64,000 bases of DNA from Prorocentrum cordatum (lineage: Eukaryota; Sar; Dinophyceae; Prorocentrales; Prorocentraceae). Shown here piece after piece: positions 10,128 to 20,589 of this stretch. The stretch covers positions 149,501 through 213,500 of the forward strand of contig CAUYUJ010015516.1 of the NCBI GenBank assembly GCA_963575745.1. Direction: 5' to 3'. Position numbers and translations under genes: made by a program. Each line of letters begins with the position of its first letter. The stretch's first letter is position 1. A model generated the notes under the pieces. It saw only the letters and a list, made by a program, of their open reading frames with translations, had not been told where the DNA came from and did not search any database.

Positions 10128-10216
10128 ATGCGGCCAAAAAGAGGCTGCCCTGCAGGCTGTCTCGGAGACGCTGCGCCAAAAGAAGGACACCTTGTCGGTT
10201 TAACTACTAGGTCGCT

Positions 10217-10380
10217 TTGTCGGCTGATTTCGGGCGCGTCGTCATCGTGGTCGTCGTTGTCATCGTCGTCGTCGTTGTCGTCGTCGTCACCACCATCGTC
10301 GTGGTCGTCGTCGTCGTCGTCGTCGTTGTCGTCGTCGTCGTCGTCATCGTCGTCGTCGTTGTCGTTGTCGTCGCCGTCCA
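10217..10380. repeat. (GTC)n microsatellite
   Basis: GTC/GTT/ATC trinucleotides make up nearly all of the stretch, giving poly-Asp on the minus strand and poly-Val or poly-Ser on the plus strand. Not a gene. Confidence 0.92.
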
Positions 10381-10928
10381 TAAGATGGCCCCGAGAGGGC
10401 CCTAAGAGGGCCCCAAGAGAGCCCCAAGAGAGCTCCGAGAGGGCCCCAAGAGGGCCCCAGGAGTTGTGCAACAACCCAGCGGCCGCTGGTACATAACTCC
10501 TGGGGCCATCTTGGGGCCCTTTGAGGGCCCTCTTGGAGCCCTCCTGGGCCCCTGGTTGGCCCATGAGAGGGCTCCAAGAGGGCCCTAAGAGGGCCCCAAG
10601 AGGGCCCCAAAAGGGCCCCAAGAGGGCCCCAAGAGGGCGCCAAGAGGGCCCCGAGAAGGCCCCAGGAATTATGTACCAATCCAGCGGCCGCTGGTACAGA
10701 ACTCCTGAACCCTCTTGGGACCCTCTGAGGGCCCTCTCGGAGCCCTCTCGGACCCCTGGATGGCCCTGTAGGGCCCCAAGAGGGCCCCAAGAGGGCCCCA
10801 AGAGGGCCCCAAAAGGGCCCCAAGAGGGCGCCAAGAGGGCGCCAAGAGGGCTCCAAGAAGGCCCCAGGAATTATGTACCAACCCAGCGGCCGGTGGTACA
10901 GAACTCCTGGGGCCCTCCTCCTCCTCCT
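10381..10928. repeat. Palindromic NotI-site repeats, left of copy B
   Basis: Same family as 2551-2935. Exact GCGGCCGC is at 10479-10486 and 10684-10691, and a third unit carries GCGGCCGG at about 10886. The GGGCCC arms are longer than in copy A, with many AGAGGGCCCCA units in a row. Confidence 0.85.
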
Positions 10929-11317
10929 CGGCGACGACGACGACGAGGAGGTGTAAACGCACCCTTACCCAGCCCCTGCAGGACCAGGCAGCGATACTTG
11001 GAACAAATTTCCTGGCCCCTGTTTCGACCCCAGAGCTCTCGACCCCGTCCAGGAGCTCCCGACCCCAACCCGGCGCTTTCGGCCCCATCCTGGAGCTCTC
11101 GACCCGCAGACGACGGCGACGACGACGACGACGACGCCTCGACCTGGAGTGGTAAGTTTTGCTGCTGCTTTTCCCCAGGGGTTTGGAGCCCTCGGGGCCC
11201 AGGGGGGCCCCGAAACGGATCCGAAGCCTCAAATTTTTCCGGCCCGCGACCGACGACCGGCGACAACGACGACGACGACGACGACGACGACGGGCATAAG
11301 TTATTTGGCGCCCCCCT

Positions 11318-12650
11318 TAATTGGGAGCATCGGGTAACTGGGGGGTGCGCTCCACACCCCCCACTTACCCGGTGTCCCCCAGGGGACATCGGGTAACTCG
11401 ACCTTGCAGGGGGGGGTGTTAGGCACGGGTTACCCGGTGGCGAGGGGGGGGCATCGGGTAACTCGACTTTGCACGGGGGGAGTCGGGCATGAGTTACCCG
11501 GTGTCCCCTGGGGGACATCGGGTAAGCGGGGGGTGCGCTCCACACCCCCCACTTACCCGGTGTCCCCCGAGGGGCGTCGAGTAAGTCGACCTTGCAAGGG
11601 GCGCATTCGGCATGATTCAGTAAACCGGTGGACCCCCATGGGACATCGGAGTTACCCGGTGGTCCCCGTGGGACATCGGCCCGTGGGACATCGGAGTTAC
11701 CCGGTGTCCCCCGGGGGACATCGGGTAACTCGACATTGCAAGGGGGGTCTGGGCATGGTTACCCGGTGGCCTCCCGTGGGACATCGGAGTTACCCGGTGT
11801 CCCCCGTGGGACATCGGAGTTACCCTGTGGTCCCCGTGGGACATCGGCCCGTGGGACATCGGAGTTACCCGGTGTCCCCCGTGGGACATCGGAGTTACCC
11901 AGTGGTCCCCGTGGCATCCCCCGTGGGACCCCGTGTTACCCGTGTCTCCCGTGTCACATCGGAGTCACCCAATGGTCCCCGTGGGATATCGGCCCGTGGG
12001 ACATCGGAGTTACCCGGTGTCCCCCGGGGAACATCGGGTAACTCGACCTTGCAGGGGGGGGGGCTGGGCATGGTTACCCGGTGGCCCCCCGTGGGACATC
12101 GGAGTTACCCTGTGTCCCCCGTGGGACATCGGAGTTACCCTGTAGTCCCCACCACTGGCTCAGGCCCGTGGAAACATCGGAGAAGAAAGGAGGTGTCCCT
12201 CCCCCCCGTGGGACATCGGAGTTACCCGGTGGTCCCCGTGGGACATCGGCCCGTGGGACATCGGAGTTACCCGGTGTCCCCCGTGGGACGTCGGAGTTAC
12301 CCGGTGGTCCCCGTGGGACATCGGCCCGTGGGACATCGGAGTTACCCGGTGTCCCCTGGGGGACATCGGGTAACTCGACCTTGCAAGGGGGGGTCTGGGC
12401 ACGATTTACCTGGTGCCCCCCCGTGGGAGATCGGAGTTACCCGGTGTCCCCGTGGGACATCGGCGTTACCCGGTGGTCCCCGTGGGACATCGGCCCGTGG
12501 GACATCGGAGTTACCCGGTGTCCCCCGTGGGACGTCGGAGTTACCCGGTGGTCCCCGTGGGACATCGGCCCGTGGGACATCGGAGTTACCCGGTATCCCC
12601 CGTGGGACATCGGAGTTACCCGGTGGTCCCCGTGGGACATCCGCCCATAA
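11318..12650. repeat. 30-bp minisatellite array (copy B)
   Basis: Same unit as 1441-2550 but with a different order of 30-base and 15-base variants and a longer total length. Independent expansion or contraction is therefore likely. An irregular interruption occurs around 12150-12200. Confidence 0.92.
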
Positions 12651-13215
12651 GATGGCTCTAAGGGGTCCCTAAGACTGGGCTGGTACATAACTCCTAGGGC
12701 CCTGTTGGGGCCCTCTGAGTGCCCTCTTGGAGCCCTCTTGGGCCCCTGGTTGGCCCTAGGAGGGCCCCAAGAAGGCCCCAGGAATTATGTACCAATCCAG
12801 CGGCCGCTGGTACATAATTCCTGGGGCCCTCTTGGGGCCCTCTGAGGGCCCTCTTGGAACCCTCTTGGGCCCCTGGTTGGCCCTAAGAGGGCCCCAAGAA
12901 GGCCCCAGGAATTATGTACCAACCCAGCGGCCGCTGGTACATCACTCTTGGGGCCCTCTTGGGGCCCTATGAGGGCCCTCTTGGAGCCCTCTTGGGGCCC
13001 GGGTTGGCCCTAAGAGGGCCCCAAGAGGGCCCCAAGAGGGCTCCAAGAGGGCCCCAGGAATTATGTACCAACCCAGCTGCCGCTGGTACATAACTCCTGA
13101 ACCCTCTTGGGGCCCTCTTGGAGCCCTCTTGGGCCCCTTGTTGGCCCACATGATGGCTCCAAGAAGGCCCTAAGAGGGCCCCCAAACGGGCCCAAGAGGG
13201 GCCCAAGAGAGGCCT
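12651..13215. repeat. Palindromic NotI-site repeats (copy B)
   Basis: Exact GCGGCCGC is at 12800-12807 and 12927-12934. A partial unit lies near 12680 and a variant (GCTGCCGC) near 13077. Arms alternate CCAGGAATTATGTACCA with TGGTACATAACTCCTGG or close variants, so each unit is an interrupted palindrome of about 60 bases or more. Confidence 0.85.
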
Positions 13216-13344
13216 CAGAAACCGCTAGTAGGTGTCATCGATCAGCGCGTCTGGATGAGACCTCTCAGTGGTCTCTGGGGCGCGTCTTGGAGCCCTCTTG
13301 GGGCCCTCTGGAGCCCCCTGGGTGCTCCCAAAAAGGTTCCAATC

Positions 13345-14030
13345 TGAAGGGGTGGAGGGGGAGTTGGACGGGGAGTGGAGGGGGAGGTGGAGGGGGGGCT
13401 GAGGTGGGTGGTGGAGGGGGGTGTGGAGGGGGGGTGGGGGGGTTGGTGGAGGGGGAAGGGAGAGGGAGAGGGAGAGGGGTTTGATTAGGAAACTGGAAGA
13501 GGTTTGACGACCACGACGACGACGACGACGACGATGACGACGACGACGATGACGGCGACAACCACGATGACGAGTGGGCGCCTTGGAGTTCTCGTGGGCC
13601 GTCTTGGAGGCGCCTTGGGGCCTTTTGGACCGTCTGGAGGCCGTCGTGGGGCCGTCTTGGAGGCCTCTTGGGCGCTCTTGGCGCCATCTTGGGGGTCTCT
13701 TCGGCGGCACTGGGCCGTCGGCAGGCCGAAAACGTTAAAATCCATCAAGAGCCCACGGGAAATCAGCTGTCTTGGCCTCTTCGGGCCTTCCTGCAGGTCC
13801 CCTTGGAGGCTTCTTGGACTGCATTAAAAGCCTCTTGGGGGCCTTTGGGCCGTCCTGGGCCATCTTGGGGCCATCTTGGAACGCCTCGGTTGCATCTTGG
13901 GCCGTCTTGGAAACATATTGGGGCCGTCTTGGGCTCTCTTGGAGCGATCCTAGCCGCCTTGGAGGCATCTTGGTGGCCATCTTGGGCCATTTGGGCCGTC
14001 TTAGTGGCGATGTGGCCACGCCTTCTGGTC
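13345..14030. repeat. G-rich minisatellite, (GAC)n and 15-bp repeats (copy B)
   Basis: Counterpart of 3056-3730: GGAGGGGGAGGTGG-type units to about 13475, GAC tract at 13505-13570, then degenerate GTCTTGGAGGC units. Confidence 0.75.
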
Positions 14031-14369
14031 CTTCCGAGGGCAGGCGGTCTGGGCCGAAGGCCACTGGGAAGGGTTTGAAAATAAGAAGAGCAGCAAAATG
14101 TCTGGCACGCCGTCCACCCCTGTGGCAAGCACTGGGGGCGGCGGATCCAAGACGCCTACGGCGAATCACCGCCGCCCCCAGCCTTTTTGAGAAGCGCCTA
14201 TGTGGCCAAACGTTGGGCCCCAGCTTGGCCAAGCTATCTGATTATGGATTCCCCCAGCCGCTCCGGAAACTCTTCGGGGAACGCTTGGGGGAGGCTGAGG
14301 GGGAGGATCAGGAGAGGGAGGAAGAGGATGACAAGGAGGAGGAGAAGGAGCAGGAGGAGGAGGAAGCCT
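14031..14369. other. No gene seen; conserved spacer (copy B)
   Basis: Sequence shared with 3730-4016 and 30235-30538, ending in GA-rich DNA where copies A and C expand into (GGA)n. Short open frames show no recognisable family. Confidence 0.6.
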
Positions 14370-14760
14370 CTTGGGAGCCTCTTGGGGCACTCTTGTGGGG
14401 CCTCCTGGGGGCTTCCCGCGGGGCCTCTCGGAAGCCTCTTGGGGGCCTCCTTAGGCCTCTTGGGGGCCGTGGAGGCGTCTTGGGGGCCTCTCCTTGGCAG
14501 TCTTAAATCGTTCCTAGCCCGTCTGACGGGTCTGACGCCGTCGGAAGCCGTCTTGGGGGCCTCTCTGAACCGATGTGGGGTCCTCTTGAGGCGCTTCAGG
14601 GCCGTCTTGGAGGCCATATTGGGCGTCTTAGAGGCCTATTGGGGCCGTCTTTGGGGCCTCCTGGGCCGTCATGGGGCCATCTTGAAAGCCTCCTGGGCGC
14701 ACTGGGGGCGAGGAGGAGGAGGAGGAGGAGGTTGAGGAGGAGGAGGAGGAAAAGGAGGAC
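14370..14760. repeat. CTTGG-type repeats ending in a short (GGA)n (copy B only)
   Basis: About 330 bases of GCCTCTTGGGGGCC-like units are followed by GGA trinucleotides at about 14708-14760. Copies A and C have a long GGA tract at this position instead. Confidence 0.7.
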
Positions 14761-15454
14761 TAGGAAGAAAAGGACTGGGAAAAGCAGGCGAAGAGGGAGC
14801 AAGAAGAGAAACAGGGAGGAGGACCAGGAGAAGGAGGCAGGGGGTAGGAGCGAGGAGACACAGTCGGACAACGAGAGACAAAGTCGGAGCAACCCCCAAC
14901 CCCCAGAGTCTGGGGGCGCCCCAGAGTCTGAACAGCACCTTTTTCAGATTAAGCTAAAGCTAAGCCAAAGCTAAGCTAAAGCCAAGCGAAAGCTAGGCGA
15001 AAACTAGGCTACAACTAAAAGGATCTCACGTAAAAACAACAAAGACTCGGATAAGGGGTTTCTCTCCGGTATCATTGTATTATTAGCCGGACAAGGCTGC
15101 TGCAACTGGTGCGGGGGTACCATCTGCATCCATCCTCTCACCTCTCTTTCGGCGTTCAAGCCTGGAACTGTGCGGTAACAGGCGACGGAGCAACAAAGAC
15201 GAGGCATAGTAACACACAACATCCAGTCGATTACAAGCATACTTGCGATAACAATGTGGATGATAGTTGTTTTGCTGCTTGGTCCTCCATTACAAGTAAG
15301 AGAACATCGAAGTCGAGGATTGGGCTTTGATGTAAACATCGTCCAAACGACGACAAGCTCCCAGACAAGCGATTTTACCCGTCGTCCAAACGACGACGAC
15401 ATTGTCTGAGTCCAGGTAATTGTGCCCGTCGCGCCTTTTTCGTGGCGAGTTTGA

Positions 15455-16309
15455 CTAGCTACCGCGCCATGCCATGTGCCAAGAATTCTCAAGAAGCCTG
15501 TGATCTGGACCCGACGCATGGGGGTCGTGGAAGCTTGTATTCCATCCAAACTTGTCTAAAGTCTGTTCGCACGTGCCTGTTGCGTGCCAGATTCCTCCAT
15601 CTTGCAAGCGACAGGAAGGATGCCAGATTGGCGGTGGCTTTATAAAGGCGTAGCTGCTGGAATTATAGATGCGTTCAAATGCCGCTGTAGCCTGCGATTC
15701 CGCCCAACCGCCATTGTTGGCCTGCCACTCCCAATCGGCAAATGCCTGTTCATCAACGTACTGGGGACGCACCGCGAAGACATCTGTGTGGGTCAAATTG
15801 CAATGCAATCGTGTGCTATAATAGCAAATCGCGAAGACACCCCAATTCTTAGGATTCTGCATGAGATCAAACAACGGCTTCTCTTCGTAAAAGATTACGT
15901 CTTGGTTGATTCTGATCACCCAATCGTACCCTCTGAACAAACCTCTCGAAGCTGCCACATGCATAGCTTTCATCGCTCCTGCCTGTCTGCCAGGGTTACC
16001 ACCCTCATGAATTAGAGTTTTGTGTGGCATCGGCCATTTATCCAAGAGGTCTTGCATCAGAACATGTGTCGCGCCCGTATAATTAGTCTCGCCAACGTAG
16101 AGGGGCACATCTGCCTTTGCAAATTTTGGCGAGCGTCGAAAGAGATCCGCTTGGCAATTCATGAAGGTTCTGTGCTGCGGCGACCCAGCGGTTGCGACGT
16201 AGAGAAGCACGCGCATTGCCTCCAAAGAAGCTGATGGTTTTGATTGAATCTCCAAGCCCGAACTACCATAATAAAGGGCAATCCACACAAACAGTTGTTT
16301 CGATAACAT
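15455..16309 (-). pseudogene. Glycosyltransferase-like gene copy B, frameshifted near 3' end
   Basis: The ATG at 16307-16309 matches the start in copies A and C. The frame is open further upstream, but that extension is not conserved. The motif reads DWVIRINQDVIF, so the Asp is kept while the preceding Pro is Gln. Most differences from copy A are single residues and the frame is intact for about 280 codons. One extra base relative to copy A, around 15468-15476, shifts the frame, so this copy stops soon after. The following sequence continues in another frame (15004-15549). If the real C-terminus lies before the indel, the gene could still be functional. Confidence 0.55.
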
Positions 16310-16829
16310 TGTAAGAATGAAGGAAAGCTGTGGAGCTTTCACTGCCGCGCGTAAACTTTCAAGATTTTCTGTGCCAGCCCTCTTGCGCCAAACGGCTACG
16401 AAGGGGCGGGGAGGGGGGGGGCTGCTAAATGAGGCGCGCTTCGCGTGCCCTGGAAAGGCGGGCACGAATTCGGCACTGAGAGCCAGATCAAGTCGGGGAT
16501 TCAGCGGGCTTTCGAGTGTATCGAGGGGCACCAGGGAAAGCAGACTCGAAGCGTTGGGGGCCCGTTAAGCCCCAGCAAAAATGAAAACCATTACCTTCAA
16601 TAATCCGCGGGATCCTCGACAAAAATCCGCAGACCCTGTCGGCGTGTGCTAAAGGTTTCGAGTCGCCTCTGCAGGCACGCCAACCCAAGGGAAATCGAGT
16701 CGACGGGAAGCCCAAGGGAAGTCGAACCCTATCGACGGGAAGCCAAAGAGACCAATGCGGGAGTTCCGACGAATCCCTCCTGGATTCTTCGTGCGGCAAT
16801 TTCTTGCAAGGTTTTGGGGGGGCGTTCCC

Positions 16830-17115
16830 GGGGGGGGGGGGGGGGGGGGGGCCCCCGAGGGAGGTTGTTTGAAAAGGCTTTTGTTTCTTGCAAAAACCTT
16901 CTGGCAACCTTCTAACAAATCTTCCAAACAAACCTTCCAAACACATTCCAAAAACTGTCCAACAAAAGCCTTCCAAACACCTTCCAATAACCTGCCAACA
17001 TGTAGCGAAACCGCCTGATACATTCCAAAAACCTTCCAAAAACCTTCCAAACAACCTTGCAACCAAAAACTTCCAAAAACCTTCCAAAACACTTGCCACA
17101 AAACCTGCCAAAAAC
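16830..17115. repeat. G homopolymer and CCTTCCAA repeats (copy B)
   Basis: Twenty-two G followed by C-rich sequence, then AACCTTCCAA-type units from about 16895 that are shorter than in copy A. Confidence 0.8.
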
Positions 17116-17722
17116 CTGGGTTTGCGTGCGTTCCGCTACCTTTTTGGCGGCAGGCCCCCTGTTCCTCTGGACGTCCTAGACTTACTTGAATCAAGAGGGG
17201 CTTCGTTCCTTATTTATCGTTCCTTAGGTCCGGCCGAATCCTGTAGGCAAACGTCGACGACACCACAAATCTGGAAGCCCTCACGCGCAACCCGTCGAGA
17301 CTGAAGCGGCGGTCGAATCGCACGGGGACTCAAAATGATATGCTGGTGGTATGCGCCCCCTCGGAGGCGCACGTCGGAACCGAACCTATAGAACACACGC
17401 ACACACGCACACACGTAACATAGATCTTCAGCAGGGACCGGCCGTCCCGGCATTCCTGTAGTCAGACCACGAACTGTTCTTAGAACCCAAACATGTTCTA
17501 AAACCAAACACAATGTTCTTATGACATAAATCCGATGTGTTAAAACATGACAGACTCCGCCAGACATGTTCTAAGAACATTTCGTGGAGACCACAAAGGT
17601 TCTTAAAACATTGTTTGGTGGGGCTATAGGCGAGCCAGGGCTCTTCGCCACTGCTTGAATGTCGTATCGAGAACATATAGAGCATACGTAGTACAGAACA
17701 CACAGACAAAACACATATGTGC
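17116..17722. other. No gene seen; flank of the YR retrotransposon
   Basis: A CA-rich microsatellite occurs at about 17392-17417. At 17450-17610 TGTTCTTA/TAAGAACA-like motifs recur in both orientations. The last 60 bases are CATA/ACACA-rich, like the other flank of the element at 25962-26100. The stretch 17186-17228 resembles, in reverse complement, 59173-59212 (shared CTAAGGAAC and TAAGGAACGA motifs). Confidence 0.6.
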
Positions 17723-18099
17723 GTGGGGCAGGCGGGGGGTGAGCGATAGCTCATCGAATTAAGGAGAAATGTCTTTCCCTCTTCAATCGGCCAAAGCTGT
17801 TGACAGAGCTTAAACTCCCATGGGCACTTATATTTATATGTACAGAGTCCTCTGCTCGGAGCTCGAAAGGTCTACTCTCTTTTGCACGGACCGACCCCCA
17901 CGCCAGAGCACAGACCGCACCCCGAGGCCAGAGCTGGATTCGCAGACCACCATCCGCAGACTGGGGTCGACCACCATCACGGAAGACTGGGGCCAGAACG
18001 CTCCACGGCCTCGGGGGCCAGGGGAGGCTCGGCGGCCTTGGGGGGGCCCAGCAAAGAGAACCCCCTGAGGGCCCAGCAGGACCGTGCCCAAGAAGCTCG
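17723..18099 (-). repeat. B2 terminal repeat of YR retrotransposon
   Basis: 377 bases that match B1 (18241-18618) almost perfectly, with offset 518-519 because of one T-run difference. It begins GTGGGGCAGGCGGGG and ends AAGAAGCTCG. It would be the 3' terminus of the element. Confidence 0.93.
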
Positions 18100-18152
18100 A
18101 GCTCTCGCGAGACTCAATGATGCATTCGCCACTTAGGGCGGTATGTGGGTGG
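18100..18152. other. Spacer between B2 and A2
   Basis: 53 bases, not repeated elsewhere in the element. It contains a short palindrome GAGCTCTCGCGAGA. Confidence 0.6.
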
Positions 18153-18238
18153 GCCAGAACAGCTGCCATGCAAGCGAATGCGGCCGATGTGACACGCTAC
18201 CCCCCTCACGCCCACACATCTACCGTAAACGTATACAT
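18153..18238 (-). repeat. A2 internal repeat of YR retrotransposon
   Basis: 86 bases matching A1 (25876-25961) with three substitutions. It lies between B1 and B2 with only two bases separating it from B1. Confidence 0.93.
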
Positions 18239-18240
18239 GT

Positions 18241-18618
18241 GTGGGGCAGGCGGGGGGTGAGCGATAGCTCATCGAATTAAGGAGAAATGTCTTTTCCCTC
18301 TTCAATCGGCCAAAGCTGTTGACAGAGCTTAAACTCCCATGGGCACTTATATTTATATGTACAGAGGCCTCTGCACGGAGCTCGAAAGGTCTACTCTCTT
18401 TTGCACGGACCGACCCCCACGCCAGAGCACAGACCGCACCCCGAGGCCAGAGCTGGATTCGCAGACCACCATCCGCAGACTGGGGTCGACCACCATCACG
18501 GAAGACTGGGGCCAGAACGCTCCACGGCCTCGGGGGCCAGGGGAGGCTCGACGGCCTTGGGGGGGCCCAGCAAAGAGAACCCCCTGAGAGCCCAGCAGGA
18601 CCGTGCCCAAGAAGCTCG
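18241..18618 (-). repeat. B1 repeat of YR retrotransposon
   Basis: 378 bases directly downstream of the recombinase frame in the minus-strand sense. It is a direct repeat of B2. The divergence between the two is very low, consistent with recent insertion. Confidence 0.93.
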
Positions 18619-18687
18619 CCAACTCTCGAAAAAGACGCCGAAGCTCTCCATTCTGTGTTTTTCCTCTGGCCGCAGGCCGAAGATATA

Positions 18688-19695
18688 TCAAGACTGGCGA
18701 CGGCAGCTCGGGCAGCAGCTCGCACCAGCCACCAAAACAAACATTGCAGCAGGTCGTGGGCTGCAGAACGCTCGGACTCGAGCGAACAGTGCATTAGAGA
18801 ACTGCTGGAGCGTCGAACGGGTACGATCCTGGAGCTTCATCTCGGCGATGATGGCAGCCCCGCCTTGGATGTATATCTTTGCCGTTCTTGCCGAGCCCCA
18901 GCGCCCTCGCAGCATGACCTTAGACAAGTCGCCCGACAGCAGGAACTCGCGCGTGGCACCCCCGCGCCTCAGGCTGTAAGGTGACAGGGCGAGGTGCTTG
19001 CAACCGATCTGCTGGAGCCCAGCACGGAACAAGTCGTGGAAGGCGCGCGTCGTGCCGGGCCAGAGCCGGCTGTCGCGCTGGAGCTGCATGTGGACGACTG
19101 CGCCAACCAGCGGGTCGTCAAGCGTGACCTGCCCCCGCGCGCCCTTCTGGCAAGAGGTCTTGGTCCAGGGCAACGACACCGCGCCTCGGCCGCAGGGCTT
19201 CAAAAAGATGACGCCGCCGCTCAGCCCCAAAGCCTCGCCAGTGCGGAGACAGAGGTGGAAGGCCACGAGCAGCACGGCCGCGAAGGCCACCTCTCCGCGG
19301 CTGAGCGCCCAACCGGCGAGCGCCGTGCAGACCTGGGCAGGCATCGGCGGCGCGCGCTGAAGGATCTCCGGTCTGCCCCAGACCGTCAGCAGCTGCCAAG
19401 CTCCAGGATAGCGGCGCCGTGTCCTCAGCAGGTGCCGCACGCCGCTGAGGGTGTCATTAGCTTCCCCTTTTGTGGCGCCCTCGGCCCACAAGTGTTCAAG
19501 GTAATCTTGCAGGCAGATGTCAATATCGTCCCAGGTGAAAGGCAGCGGCAGGTTACGGGCAGCAAGGTAGTCAACAAAACGCTGAGCTGCGCCACGGTAG
19601 CGGGCCAGTGTCGAGGCCTTTATCCTGGCGTCTCTCAGCTTCCCCAGTCCAGCTCTGGCGGCGCGGCGGTCAGCAGGGCTACTCCGCTTCCCCAT
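18688..19695 (-). CDS. Tyrosine recombinase (integrase) of the YR retrotransposon
   Basis: The catalytic integrase would insert a circular DNA intermediate. I chose the ATG at 19693-19695 because it overlaps the RNase H stop codon region by 17 bases, as expected for compact retroelement genes, giving 335 residues. An N-terminal SAM-like helical region (about residues 15-95 from this Met) precedes the catalytic domain. The first catalytic Arg lies in LRTGEALGL (about 150-158). The second box is SPYSLRRGGAT (about 238-248), and the Tyr nucleophile box is GRWGSARTAKIYI (about 264-276). The His expected in the H-x-x-R box reads Tyr. The frame is intact to the end. Fit to a DIRS-group recombinase is good; exact subfamily is uncertain. 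Confidence 0.85.
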   Translation of the reverse strand: MGKRSSPADRRAARAGLGKLRDARIKASTLARYRGAAQRFVDYLAARNLPLPFTWDDIDICLQDYLEHLWAEGATKGEANDTLSGVRHLLRTRRRYPGAWQLLTVWGRPEILQRAPPMPAQVCTALAGWALSRGEVAFAAVLLVAFHLCLRTGEALGLSGGVIFLKPCGRGAVSLPWTKTSCQKGARGQVTLDDPLVGAVVHMQLQRDSRLWPGTTRAFHDLFRAGLQQIGCKHLALSPYSLRRGGATREFLLSGDLSKVMLRGRWGSARTAKIYIQGGAAIIAEMKLQDRTRSTLQQFSNALFARVRAFCSPRPAAMFVLVAGASCCPSCRRQS

Positions 19696-20150
19696 CGCGG
19701 AGACGCGAGGGGGCGTCCGCGGGGTTGCGAGCCGACGACGTGAAGCCGAAGACCGCCCGCGCGCCCATCGCAAGCTCCCACGCCGAGAAGGTCCGCACCA
19801 CCTTATTGAGCTGAAGACTGCTGGAACGGTGCTTGGACAGCGCACCGATGTTGACCATGCTGTCGAGCAGGTGCAGGAAGACGCACTGGTGGCGGCGCAC
19901 CGACCGCCCCCGCCATCGAATCATCATCAGCGCGCCCTGGCACTCAAGAACGTTGATGTGCTCCGCTGCATCCCACACTAGCTGCCTTGCCTTGCGCCAC
20001 TGCCAAATACCTGAGTCGATCTCCTGCCGCGGGGAGATATTGCCGAGCGCCTCCGAGGCGCCATCGGTCCTGATGTCTGCTCCGTTGTTGTGGCACGCCA
20101 TGACGAGCCCCATGACGATGCGTCTGGACGCGTCCAGCTCGCGCCACTCC
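19679..20150 (-). CDS. RNase H, second part, of the YR retrotransposon
   Basis: This is the C-terminal part of a 486-codon minus-strand frame (19679-21139). It carries RTDGASEA, then HINVLEC (the catalytic Glu region of DIRS-type RNase H), then LLDSMVNIGALSKHRSSS and the terminal NPADAPSR box. These are the usual downstream motifs of the RNase H that follows the reverse transcriptase. The first RNase H motif lies about 1.5 kb upstream, before the methyltransferase. The product would remove RNA from the RNA/DNA hybrid. Confidence 0.75.
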
Positions 20151-20167
20151 ACCACGTCACGCTTCGC

Positions 20168-20404
20168 CAACTCCGCCAAGAGGATGTCCGCATGGCACGC
20201 TTGGCGGCCGGGCCCACAGTGGCAGACCAGCAGGGCCCCGCGCAGCGTTTCCAAGCTCTGCAGGAGGGCTGGCTGCGCGCGGATCCAACCAGCGAGCAGG
20301 GCAACGGCGTCCTCGCGCGACCGCCTGGGGCTGATCGTGAAGGGGTTGCCCCACCGCGAGGCAGCCAGCCCCCACCGGCGAGACCCACGACCCACGTAGA
20401 TGGG
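20168..20404 (-). CDS. DUF4326-like domain in the retrotransposon polyprotein
   Basis: Same frame as the RNase H second part. The sequence PIYVGRGSRRWGL, then SRWGNPFTI, then LLVCHCGPGRQACHADILL matches the pattern of DUF4326: an initial YVGR, a WGNPF box, and a C-terminal CxC...CHxDxL metal-like cluster. The function of the family is not established. It is found in phages, and I recall it from dinoflagellate proteins. It is joined directly downstream of methyltransferase motif X, with no stop between. Confidence 0.75.
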
Positions 20405-20589
20405 GCCGCCAGCCTGGTCCAGCTTGGCGTGCAGGTCCTCGTCGATCTCGGAGCGACCGCACCGCGGCGACGTCACGTCGCCGGCCCACAGCTTCCTGCC
20501 ACCAGCCCAGGCTCGCGCACTCTCGTGCAGCTCACCCAGCGAGGGCACTGAGACCAGCAGCCCAGCTCCGACGGCCCAGTGGCTGATGA

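Larger units (their letters stand above)
10929..17115. repeat. Segmental copy B, diverged relative of copies A and C
   Basis: Colinear with about 1042-7250 of copy A but visibly diverged, with substitutions and indels throughout. It lacks the region corresponding to about 5940-6455 of copy A, including the twin hairpins. It has an extra block of CTTGG repeats at 14370-14705 where A and C carry a long (GGA)n. It ends within the CCTTCCAA repeat and carries no 77-bp array. Confidence 0.9.

Noticed and set aside
17800-18600. Two similar 100-220-codon plus-strand frames starting MTELKLPWAL
   Set aside because: They lie in the B1 and B2 terminal repeats of the retrotransposon, are duplicated only because the repeats are, and show no domain.
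18994-19743. Plus-strand 249-codon frame opposite the recombinase
   Set aside because: Lies antisense to a frame with clear recombinase motifs and has no domain of its own.
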